Both the position numbers and the translations under genes were made by a program. 14,523 bases of DNA from Pseudomonadota bacterium (GTDB lineage Bacteria > Desulfobacterota > Desulfobulbia > Desulfobulbales > JAGXFP01): assembly GCA_030673265.1 (NCBI GenBank), contig DAOVJK010000041.1, positions 1-14,523 on the forward strand, given 5' to 3'. The notes under the pieces are model-generated. The model did no database searches. It was not told the DNA's origin and was given only the letters and a program-made list of their open reading frames with translations. This document shows positions 7,085 through 14,523 of this stretch, piece by piece. Every line of letters starts with the position of its first letter. The first letter of the stretch is position 1.

Positions 7085-9088
7085 ATGGCTGTCAAAAGAA
7101 ATGGATGTGAAAGCTGTACAGACGTAGCTTGCCCGTCCAGCAAAGAAGTTCTCTCCCAGGATATCGCCAAAAATGTAGTGACTGCCTATGATCGTATAGC
7201 GGCACGCGGGGTTTCTGCCTGTCTGTTCGGTTCTACCGGCACATGTTGCCGGCATTGTAACATGGGACCTTGCCAGATCATTGATGGAGTTGAAGAGATG
7301 ATCGGAGTTTGTGGTGCCACTGCCGACACGGTAGCCTCCCGTAATATAGGCAGGATAGTTGCTTCCGGTACTGCTTCCCATACTGATCATGCCCGGGAGA
7401 TGGTCAAGGGTTTTATCGCTACGGCCAAAGGTGAGACCGAGCATGAGATTCAAGATGTTGATAAGCTCCATAAGATTGCTGCTATCTTCGATATTGAAAT
7501 TGAAGGGCGTGACAAGAACGAAATTGCTCTTGAATTGGGCGAGAAAGCCTTGGCCGAATTTGGCAATCAGAGCGAAGATCCTATCACCATGTTGAAAAGG
7601 GCTCCGGAAAAACGACAAAAAATCTGGAAAAAACTCGGGATTGAACCACGCGGCTTTGATCGTGAGGTGACCGAGATGATGCATCGGACCCACATGGGTG
7701 TTGATCAGGAATACCATAATATAATGTTACAGGCTTCCCGCTGTGCACTGGCTGACGGTTGGGGTTCATCGATGCTCTCCACCGAATTAACCGATATCAT
7801 GTTTGGTACTCCGGTGCCTCGCCGGGCAACGGTCGATCTTGGCGTTCTCAAAACTGATCAGGTCAATGTCACGGTTCATGGTCATGAGCCGTTGCTGGCA
7901 GAATCCCTTTGTATCGCCGCTCAGGAAGAGGATATCCTGGCCCTGGCCAAAAAGGCCGGTGCCAAAGGAATTAATCTGGCCGGAGTTTGCTGTACAGGTA
8001 ATGAGATTTTGATGCGTCGCGGGATTCCGGTTGCGGCCGGTTTTGTGCAGCAGGAAATGGTTCTGGCTACCGGCGCTGTAGAGGCCATGGTTGTCGATGT
8101 CCAATGTGTAATGCAGTCGGTTGCCCAGGTCGCCAAGAATTTTCACACCGACATCATCACTACCAACTACCGGGCCAAAATGCCTGATGCCATTCATATC
8201 CAGTTTGAAGAAGAAGATGCCATGGGCAGCGCTAAAGAGATTCTTAAGAAGGCGATCTCAAACTATAAAAAACGCAGTCCTAATGCCTATATCCCCCTAA
8301 GTAGCAAGGTTGATGTGGTTGTCGGTTTCAGTCATGAAACAATAAACCATATGCTTGGTGGGACTTTCCGTGCCAGTTATCGGCCTTTGAATGACAATAT
8401 TATCAATGGCCGGATCCGTGGAGTAGGGGCCATCGTCGGCTGTGATAACTATAAATATCCGGAAGATGCCCATGAGATTATTGCCAGGGAGTTGATCAAG
8501 AACAATATTCTCGTCTTGGCCACCGGTTGTGCTGCTACGTCCCTCGGCAAGGCTGGGTTGATGAGGCCGGAGGCAGTTGAGTTTTGTGGCGAGAGCCTGG
8601 CCGAGGTCTGTGAGACCGTGGGTATGCCGCCGGTTCTCCACGTGGGATCCTGCGTTGATAACAGCCGGCTGCTTATCGCTCTGTCCGAGATGGTCAGAGA
8701 GGGTGGTTTGGGTGATGATATTTCCGATCTGCCCGCCATCGGTACCGCCCCGCTCTATATGAGTGAAAAAGCGGTGGCCATCGGCCAGTATTTTGTTGCC
8801 AGCGGTGCCCAGGTCGTTTTCCAGAGCCTGCCGATTAGTGGTGCCAAGGAGTTTGATAAGTACATGACCGACGGGATGATGGAAACCTTCGGAGCGCATT
8901 GGAACATTGCCGAAGATCCTAAAGAAATTGCCAAGATCATGATTGCCAAAATCGAGTCGAAGCGAGAAGCCCTTGGCATCAACAAAAAGTCGGAAAGGGT
9001 TCTCTTTGATATGGAGATGCGTCGTGACCTTACCAGTGGTTCCGGGGTTGGCGATGTCGGCTGCGGTGGGCAACAACATAATTCCTAA
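7085..9088 (+). CDS. cooS: Anaerobic Ni-Fe carbon monoxide dehydrogenase catalytic subunit
   Basis: This is a 667-aa CooS/AcsA. It interconverts CO2 and CO at a Ni-Fe-S C-cluster and here supplies CO to acetyl-CoA synthase. The start at 7085 follows TGAGGT at about six bases and gives MAVKRNG; the longer TTG-started frame from 7013 lies in the leader hairpin and is rejected. Cysteines for the D-cluster (C46, C54) and B-cluster (C55, C58, C63, C76) fit the family spacing. C-cluster ligands are visible in HGHEP (H265 or H267), C302 or C303, C341, C453, C482 and C523, with the catalytic lysine K562 in MSEKAVAIG. Three extra N-terminal cysteines (C8, C11, C16) are noted. The neighbours acsD, acsB and acsC indicate the acetyl-CoA-linked (AcsA) role rather than a stand-alone respiratory CODH. 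Confidence 0.97.
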   Translation: MAVKRNGCESCTDVACPSSKEVLSQDIAKNVVTAYDRIAARGVSACLFGSTGTCCRHCNMGPCQIIDGVEEMIGVCGATADTVASRNIGRIVASGTASHTDHAREMVKGFIATAKGETEHEIQDVDKLHKIAAIFDIEIEGRDKNEIALELGEKALAEFGNQSEDPITMLKRAPEKRQKIWKKLGIEPRGFDREVTEMMHRTHMGVDQEYHNIMLQASRCALADGWGSSMLSTELTDIMFGTPVPRRATVDLGVLKTDQVNVTVHGHEPLLAESLCIAAQEEDILALAKKAGAKGINLAGVCCTGNEILMRRGIPVAAGFVQQEMVLATGAVEAMVVDVQCVMQSVAQVAKNFHTDIITTNYRAKMPDAIHIQFEEEDAMGSAKEILKKAISNYKKRSPNAYIPLSSKVDVVVGFSHETINHMLGGTFRASYRPLNDNIINGRIRGVGAIVGCDNYKYPEDAHEIIARELIKNNILVLATGCAATSLGKAGLMRPEAVEFCGESLAEVCETVGMPPVLHVGSCVDNSRLLIALSEMVREGGLGDDISDLPAIGTAPLYMSEKAVAIGQYFVASGAQVVFQSLPISGAKEFDKYMTDGMMETFGAHWNIAEDPKEIAKIMIAKIESKREALGINKKSERVLFDMEMRRDLTSGSGVGDVGCGGQQHNS

Positions 9089-9158
9089 GACAACGCCCGT
9101 CGCGATCAAATTATAAGAACAGTTTATTAATTATAGCTTTTAAGGATAAAGATATCAG

Positions 9159-11762
9159 ATGAAATCGGGTAGCCGTTTAGAACGGATTCTAACTTCAGGT
9201 GGCTTTGCTGTAACCGGCGAACTCGGACCACCCAAGAGTGGTGATCCGGAAGTTGTTCGTCAGAAGGCACGTCTGCTTAAAGGCAATGTTGATGCCGTCA
9301 ATATCACCGATTGTCAGACCGCCATTGTCAGAATGTCCAGTATCGGAGCCGGTCTGATCACTCTTTCCGAAGGAGTTGAGCCGGTAATTCAGATGACTTG
9401 TCGTGATCGAAACCGGATCGGCATGCAGAGCGATATTCTCGGGGCTTCGGCCTTGGGACTAAAGAATCTGCTTTGCCTGACCGGGGATCATCAGAAATTC
9501 GGTAATCATCCTGGATCCAAAGGTGTCTTTGACATGGATTCGATCCAGCTTCTCGGTATGGTCAAGGAGATGCGGGATGAAAAACGATTTCAATGCGGCG
9601 AGGCGATCAAATCTCATGAACCTAAGATGTTTCTGGGGGCAGCTGCCAACCCTTTTGCGGAACCTGCTGATTATCGAGCAGCCCGCTTAGGCAAAAAAGT
9701 CGCAAATGGCGCTGATTTTGTCCAGACTCAGATCGTCTATAATGTCGAGAAATTTGCCAGGTTCATGGAGATGGTTCGGGATCTTGGCCTTGATGAAAAG
9801 GTCTATATCCTCGCCGGAGTAACACCACCCCGATCCCTTGGTATGGCTCGCTACATGAAGAAATTCGTGCCGGGCATGGATGTCCCTGATTCGATAATTA
9901 ATCGTCTTAAGGGTGCCAGTGACAAGGAAGATGAAGGGATCAATATCTGTGTAGACATCATCAATCAGGTCAAAGAGATCAAGGGCGTATCCGGTGTCCA
10001 TATCATGGCCATTGAATGGGAAAGTGCGGTGCCGGAGATTGTCAGCCGGGCCGGTTTGAGTGCGCGTCCCGAGTTTGAGGATGATGTCGAAACAGTTAAA
10101 GATACAGGAATTGTAATCAGGGATGTTGGGCCTGCCGAAACTGGTGGTGCTGCCGATGAGGTAATGGCAGCGGCAAAGGTAGAGGCTGAGAAGATGATCG
10201 CCGAGGCCAGAGATGAGGTCGCCAGAATGCGGGCTCAGTCTACCGGTGTTTCTGCCCCGACAACTACTGTTGACGAAAGTATTGAATCAGATGATGCAGG
10301 AGAACATGAAATGAACGAAAAAGAACGCCAGCTGGCTCTTGATACAGTCCGGATCGGTCTTGAAGCGCTTAAAAAGTCTTTAAACCTGTCCGATGATCAG
10401 TTCGAGGCATTGGTTAAATTTGCCACAACTGAAGCTATTTTGATGAAGGAACCGCCAAGTGGCATTGCTGCCCCGGTTACCCCGGCTAAACCGGCTGCTC
10501 CCGTCGCTGCTCCTGCCACTCCTACTGCAGCTCCCGCTGCTCCAGCAGTAGATACGGCTAAAGAGGAAGAAGCCAAGGCCGCTTCCGAGGCCGCCAAAAA
10601 GGCTGAGATGGAGAAGAAGGCAGCCGCAGAAGTAGCTAAAAAAACAGCTGCAGCGGCTGCCGCTAAGGAAGAGGCTGAAAAGAAAGCCGCTGCCGAAGTT
10701 GCTCAAAAAGAAGCCGCCGTAATAACGGAGAAACCGGCAGCCAAGAAGGCTGTTGCGACAGGAGTTGCCGGCGCTACGGCACTGGCTTTAGAGCAAACAC
10801 CTCTGGCAGAGCGCGCTACCAAGTTGCCGGAAGATCATTATAGAGTTAAATACACCGGCAAAATCAGGGAAACCAATCTCGGTACCGGCGATAATATTAT
10901 CAAAGTCGGTGGCGCAGAAACCATGCCGTTCCAGCTTTATGAAGGCGATGTACCCAATAAACCGCTGATCGCCATGGACATCCTCGATTATGAGCCTGAC
11001 GAGTGGCCCGAAACTCTCACCAGGCATTTTGCCGGGGTGATGGACAACCCGGTTAAATGGGCCCAGAAATGTGTTAATGATTATCAGGCCGATGCTATTT
11101 GCCTCTCTCTGATGAGTACCGATCCGAATGGCATGAACAGATCGGCAGCGGATGCCGCCAAGGTTGCCGCCGAGGTTATTAACAGTGTCGATGTGCCAAT
11201 GATTCTCTGGGGCTGTGGTAACGGCGAGAAAGACACCGAAACTCTGCGGGAGATCACCTCCATCGTGGGTGACAAAAAAGTTTGCCTGGCGCCGCTTTCC
11301 GATGCTAATTACCGGACAATCGGAGCTACGGCGATGGCCTTCCAGCATCAGATGGTGGCGGCTTCACCGATTGACGTCAACCTTGCCAAGCAGTTGAATA
11401 TCCTCCTGGAAAATCTGGGCGTGCCCCTTGAATCAGTCCTGATTGATCCTTCCGTTGGCGCCCTGGGCTATGGCATTGAGTATACCTACTCGGTTATGGA
11501 GAGGATTCGTCTGGCTGCCATGACCCAGCAGGACGAGAAATTACAGGTGCCGATTATCTGTAATCTCGGCCGCGAGGTTTGGAAAGCTAAAGAAACCAAA
11601 CTGCCAACCGACGATCTTCTCGGCGATCAGGAACGTCGTGGGGTATTGATGGAAGCAATGACTGCTTCATGTATGCTGACTGCCGGGGGGGAGGTGCTGA
11701 TTATGAGACATCCCCAAGCCATCGCCCTGACCAAGTCTCTTATTGACGGACTTATTGATTAA
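9159..11762 (+). CDS. metF-acsD: Fusion: MetF-type methylene-THF reductase + AcsD (corrinoid protein small subunit)
   Basis: This is an 867-aa ORF with no internal stop. Residues 1 to about 300 are a MetF-type TIM barrel: E21 in VTGELGPPK is the likely catalytic glutamate, with LLCLTGDHQ, VFDMDSIQLL and ADFVQTQIVYN as in acetogen-type reductases. Residues about 330-365 look coiled-coil. Residues 385-429 form a small helical segment (MNEKERQLALDTVRIGLEAL). A Pro/Ala then Ala/Lys/Glu linker runs from about 430 to 545. Residues about 546-867 are AcsD, the CODH/ACS delta or corrinoid iron-sulfur protein small subunit, with STDPNGMNRSAADAAK and LIDPSVGALGYGIEYTYS. The two functions are consecutive in the pathway, apart from the AcsE methyl transfer. 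They are normally separate proteins of about 300 and 310 aa. TAAGGA lies 12 bases before the ATG. A strong internal ribosome binding site at 10298 may yield free AcsD. Confidence 0.88.
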   Translation: MKSGSRLERILTSGGFAVTGELGPPKSGDPEVVRQKARLLKGNVDAVNITDCQTAIVRMSSIGAGLITLSEGVEPVIQMTCRDRNRIGMQSDILGASALGLKNLLCLTGDHQKFGNHPGSKGVFDMDSIQLLGMVKEMRDEKRFQCGEAIKSHEPKMFLGAAANPFAEPADYRAARLGKKVANGADFVQTQIVYNVEKFARFMEMVRDLGLDEKVYILAGVTPPRSLGMARYMKKFVPGMDVPDSIINRLKGASDKEDEGINICVDIINQVKEIKGVSGVHIMAIEWESAVPEIVSRAGLSARPEFEDDVETVKDTGIVIRDVGPAETGGAADEVMAAAKVEAEKMIAEARDEVARMRAQSTGVSAPTTTVDESIESDDAGEHEMNEKERQLALDTVRIGLEALKKSLNLSDDQFEALVKFATTEAILMKEPPSGIAAPVTPAKPAAPVAAPATPTAAPAAPAVDTAKEEEAKAASEAAKKAEMEKKAAAEVAKKTAAAAAAKEEAEKKAAAEVAQKEAAVITEKPAAKKAVATGVAGATALALEQTPLAERATKLPEDHYRVKYTGKIRETNLGTGDNIIKVGGAETMPFQLYEGDVPNKPLIAMDILDYEPDEWPETLTRHFAGVMDNPVKWAQKCVNDYQADAICLSLMSTDPNGMNRSAADAAKVAAEVINSVDVPMILWGCGNGEKDTETLREITSIVGDKKVCLAPLSDANYRTIGATAMAFQHQMVAASPIDVNLAKQLNILLENLGVPLESVLIDPSVGALGYGIEYTYSVMERIRLAAMTQQDEKLQVPIICNLGREVWKAKETKLPTDDLLGDQERRGVLMEAMTASCMLTAGGEVLIMRHPQAIALTKSLIDGLID
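10298..10314 (+). promoter_or_regulatory. Internal Shine-Dalgarno and ATGA start/stop motif within metF-acsD
   Basis: AGGAG (10298-10302) is followed after eight bases by an in-frame ATG (10311-10313). Translation from there would give a 483-aa AcsD with its N-terminal helical segment and linker. The ATG forms ATGA with a TGA in the +1 frame, the classic signature of overlapping, coupled genes. It looks like the former or still-used start of an independent acsD. Confidence 0.6.
10611..10709 (+). repeat. Protein-level repeat in the MetF-AcsD linker
   Basis: The linker contains EKKAAAEVAKK (10611-10643, residue 485 on) and EKKAAAEVAQK (10677-10709, residue 507 on), 22 residues apart. The codons differ in many third positions, so the repeat is kept at protein level rather than being a fresh DNA duplication. 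It resembles TolA-type alanine/lysine/glutamate helices and probably forms a long, charged helix or flexible spacer. Confidence 0.7.
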
Positions 11763-11830
11763 TAGATTATGTGTGCAAATCGGTTCTTTACACCGCACTG
11801 CTCAAATCATAAAAATATCAGGAGTTAAAA

Positions 11831-14035
11831 ATGTCTAAGATCATTTGTTCAGCCGCCATCAGGGGCGCTCACAATATTGTCGATATGGCGGAAGAGAAAT
11901 TTGAAGCTGCCATCAAGAAATACGGTCCGGAACAGGAAGTAGGTTTTCCCAATACTGCCTACTATTTACCGACCATCTATTCCATGCTCGGTGCCAAAGT
12001 AGAAAATCTGGGCGATATGAAGGATATTTTCCAGGAGACGCGCAGATTACTGCCAGCCCTGGTAACTGACGATCTCTGGCTGCCATACCTGGCTCCGGCC
12101 CTTGATGCCGGGATGGCGACCTTCTTCGCTGAAGAGATGTTTGAGGCGATCCGTTATCTGGAGACCCCCGATTTTTACACAAAGACGGAAGACCCAACCT
12201 CGGAAAATATCTGGCTGGGAGCTGCCGATGATGTCATCTTCAGGAAGAGGGGCGTTGAGTTTGTTGATGGCACCGCCCCCGGCTTCGCCGCTATCATGGG
12301 AGCGCCTCCGACCAAGGAAATTGCCAGCAAGATCGCTTTGGAACTCCAGGAAAAAAATCTTTACATCTTCATGCATGACGGCACGGATGGAGTACGGATG
12401 CCCGATCAGCTTGTTGAGTCCGGCGTCCAGGTCGGTTGGAACACCCGACTGGTTCCCTTCGGTCAATCCTATACCACCGCAGTTTTCGCCATCGGCTTTG
12501 CCTGCAGGGTAGCCATGGCCTTCGGTGGCATCAAGCCCGGTGATTATAAGGGTAATCTGCGGTACAACAAGGACAGAACCTTTGCCTTCGTTATGGCCCT
12601 CGGTCCTGTGTCCGACGAGTGGTATGCCAATGCCGCCGGCGCCATTAACTGGGGTTTCCCGACCATCTCCGATTACGATATCCCGGAGGTTCTGCCCACC
12701 GGGATCTGCACCTACGAGCATGTGGTCAGCAATATCCCCCACGATGAAATCGTCCAGAAGGCCATTGAAGTTCGGGGCCTCAAGGTCAATATCGCCAAGA
12801 TCGATATCCCGATGTCGTTCGGTCCTGCCTTTGAAGGTGAGCGGATCCGGAAAGACGACTTGTTCATGGAGTGCGGTGGTGGCCGGACCAGCGGGGTTGA
12901 GGTTCTGATCTCCAAAGAGCTGGATGAGGTCCAGGATGGTCTGGTCACGGTTGAAGGACCTGATATCAAAGACATCGAGCAGGGCCAGAACCTGCCAATC
13001 GGTATTTTGGTGGAGGTTGCCGGACGCGAGATGCAGTCTGATTTTGAACCAATCCTTGAGCGCCAGTTCCATCACCTGATTAACTATATTCAGGGCATCA
13101 TGCATATGGGCCAACGGAATATCATGTGGGTCAGGATCGGCAAAGCAGCGGTTGAAAAAGGTTTTTCTTTCGAACACTTCGGCAAAGTCCTGCATGGCAA
13201 GCTCCATCAGGAGTTCGGGGCGATTGTCGACAAGATTCAGGTTAAAATCTACACAGAATTAGACAAGGTCGAAGAAGTTCAGAAATTGGCCCGCACCGTT
13301 TACGCTGAGCGTGATAAACGCTTGGGCAGCATGACTGACGAGACTGAGGATGTGTTCTATAGCTGTACCCTCTGTCAGTCCTTCGCACCAAGTCATGTCT
13401 GCATCATCACCCCGGAACGGATCGGCATGTGCGGCGCCTATAACTGGCTGGACGGCAAGGCCTCTTATCAGATCAATCCCACCGGCCCCAATCAGCCGGT
13501 CGAAAAGGGCGAATGCCTCGATCCGGACCAGGGGGTCTTCAAAGGCATCAACGATTTCGTTTCCCAGGCCTCCCGCGGCGCTGTTACCGATCTGTCCTGT
13601 TATTCCCTGATGACCGATCCGATGACTGCCTGCGGATGTTTTGAGGCAATTGCCGCCATGCTGCCGCAATGCAACGGCATTATGGTGGTCAACCGCGACT
13701 ATATGGGGATGACGCCAAGCGGCATGAAATTTACGACCCTGGCCGGTATGGCCGGCGGCGGCGCCCAGACCCCAGGTTTTATGGGAGTCAGCAAACATTA
13801 TATGACCAGTCCCAAGCTTTTTAAAGCCGAAGGCGGTCTGGAGCGGGTGGTCTGGTTGCCCAAATCGATGAAAGATGAGATTGCCGACAAACTCAAAGAG
13901 TGTTGTGCGGAGATCGGTAAACCTGAACTTTTCGACATGATTGCCACCGAGGAAAATGGGACCACCGAGGAAGAGATCCTCAAATTCCTCCAGGAAAAGG
14001 GCCATCCCTGTCTGGATATGGAAGCTGCCGTCTAA
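11831..14035 (+). CDS. acsB: Acetyl-CoA synthase (CODH/ACS beta subunit)
   Basis: This is a 734-aa, full-length bacterial AcsB that joins a methyl group from the corrinoid protein, CO from CODH and CoA to form acetyl-CoA at the A-cluster. All six A-cluster cysteines are visible: C512, C515, C524 and C534 (CTLCQSF...HVC...GMCG) and C601-G-C603. Each is offset by +6 from the Moorella numbers 506, 509, 518, 528, 595 and 597. The bacterial N-terminal domain that docks on CODH and forms the CO tunnel is present (starts MSKIICSAAIRGAHNIVDMA), unlike the shorter archaeal subunit. AGGAG (11820-11824) sits six bases before the ATG. The gene lies 68 bases after metF-acsD and 47 bases before acsC, consistent with one operon. 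Confidence 0.98.
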   Translation: MSKIICSAAIRGAHNIVDMAEEKFEAAIKKYGPEQEVGFPNTAYYLPTIYSMLGAKVENLGDMKDIFQETRRLLPALVTDDLWLPYLAPALDAGMATFFAEEMFEAIRYLETPDFYTKTEDPTSENIWLGAADDVIFRKRGVEFVDGTAPGFAAIMGAPPTKEIASKIALELQEKNLYIFMHDGTDGVRMPDQLVESGVQVGWNTRLVPFGQSYTTAVFAIGFACRVAMAFGGIKPGDYKGNLRYNKDRTFAFVMALGPVSDEWYANAAGAINWGFPTISDYDIPEVLPTGICTYEHVVSNIPHDEIVQKAIEVRGLKVNIAKIDIPMSFGPAFEGERIRKDDLFMECGGGRTSGVEVLISKELDEVQDGLVTVEGPDIKDIEQGQNLPIGILVEVAGREMQSDFEPILERQFHHLINYIQGIMHMGQRNIMWVRIGKAAVEKGFSFEHFGKVLHGKLHQEFGAIVDKIQVKIYTELDKVEEVQKLARTVYAERDKRLGSMTDETEDVFYSCTLCQSFAPSHVCIITPERIGMCGAYNWLDGKASYQINPTGPNQPVEKGECLDPDQGVFKGINDFVSQASRGAVTDLSCYSLMTDPMTACGCFEAIAAMLPQCNGIMVVNRDYMGMTPSGMKFTTLAGMAGGGAQTPGFMGVSKHYMTSPKLFKAEGGLERVVWLPKSMKDEIADKLKECCAEIGKPELFDMIATEENGTTEEEILKFLQEKGHPCLDMEAAV

Positions 14036-14082
14036 ATCAATTAAATAATTTTTAAGTTTTATATATACGGAGGGACAGAAAG

Positions 14083-14523
14083 ATGGCTTTAACCGGAATA
14101 CAGATCCTCAAAATGCTGCCCAAGAAAAACTGTGGGGAGTGTGAGATTCCGACTTGTTTGGCGTTTGCTATGAAAGTGGCAGCCGGTCAGTCCGAAATAG
14201 GTGAGTGCCCCTATGTGAGTGATGAAATAAAGGAACAGATTGGTGAGGCTTCAGCGCCGCCGATCAGATCTGTCAAATTCGGCACCGCTGATGACACCTT
14301 TACAATGGGTGGCGAAACCTGTCTTTATCGCCATGAAAAAAGGTTCGAAAACCCCACCGGGCTCGGAGTGCTGGTCACCACCGAGATGGATGACAGCGAT
14401 GTGGAGGGGCGGCTTGAGCGCTTCAACTCCCTGCGCTTTGAGCGGGTAGGGGTAGAGATGAAGGCCGATGTCATTGCCATTAAGGACGCCAAGGCTGACG
14501 AAGCTTCCTTTGTTGCTCTGACC
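14083..14523 (+). CDS. acsC: Corrinoid iron-sulfur protein large subunit, N-terminal part (runs off window)
   Basis: The reading frame is open from the ATG at 14083 to the window end, giving 147 codons with the C-terminus missing. It begins MALTGIQILKMLPKKNCGEC. The [4Fe-4S] cluster motif has C17, C20, C25 and C42, the same positions as in Moorella AcsC. The following segment (MGGETCLYRHEKRF) also fits the family. AcsC binds the cobamide that receives the methyl group from methyl-THF via AcsE and delivers it to AcsB. It forms a heterodimer with AcsD, so here it should be attached to the MetF-AcsD fusion. A strong GGAGGG (14069-14074) precedes the start by eight bases. The cobalamin-binding part is not visible. 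Confidence 0.95.
   Translation, partial: MALTGIQILKMLPKKNCGECEIPTCLAFAMKVAAGQSEIGECPYVSDEIKEQIGEASAPPIRSVKFGTADDTFTMGGETCLYRHEKRFENPTGLGVLVTTEMDDSDVEGRLERFNSLRFERVGVEMKADVIAIKDAKADEASFVALT

Noticed and set aside
1..14523. CRISPR arrays, insertion sequences, rRNA or tRNA genes
   Set aside because: No direct-repeat arrays, transposase-like frames, terminal inverted repeats or RNA gene signatures were seen on either strand.

Overview
The window reads as a chromosomal segment of an anaerobic, Gram-negative-type bacterium that uses the Wood-Ljungdahl (reductive acetyl-CoA) pathway, most likely a member of the Desulfobacterota (sulfate reducer or relative). The basis is bacterial-type CODH/ACS genes in mid-GC DNA next to a proteobacterial-style Bat operon. 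Taxonomy is inference only. Every gene found is on the + strand.

Region 1 (1-5495) is the 3' part of a Bat (Bacteroides aerotolerance-type) operon: the end of a DUF58 protein, a DUF4381 protein, BatA, a BatB-BatC (VWA plus TPR) fusion, and BatD. The genes overlap or nearly touch, so they are probably co-transcribed. The products look membrane-anchored, with VWA, TPR and beta-sandwich parts facing the periplasm or membrane. A MoxR ATPase would be expected upstream of base 1.

Region 2 (5496-6019) is a 524-base gap with no convincing gene. It holds a cluster of small palindromes and a plausible promoter for the next operon.

Region 3 (6020-14523, open at the right edge) is a Wood-Ljungdahl cluster: folD (methyl branch), cooS/acsA (Ni-Fe CO dehydrogenase), a single 867-aa ORF joining a MetF-type methylene-THF reductase to AcsD (corrinoid protein small subunit), acsB (acetyl-CoA synthase) and the start of acsC (corrinoid protein large subunit). 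FolD and MetF make methyl-THF, CooS reduces CO2 to CO, AcsC/AcsD carry the methyl group, and AcsB joins methyl, CO and CoA. The methyltransferase acsE, metV and the nickel-insertion ATPase gene are not in the window.

The most notable observation is the in-frame MetF-AcsD fusion. It puts the last enzyme of the methyl branch on the same polypeptide as a subunit of the methyl carrier, joined by a long Ala/Pro/Lys/Glu-rich linker. Inside the ORF, just where an independent acsD would start, there is a well-spaced Shine-Dalgarno sequence and an ATGA stop/start-like motif. The locus may therefore make both the fusion and a free AcsD, or the fusion may be recent or an indel artefact.
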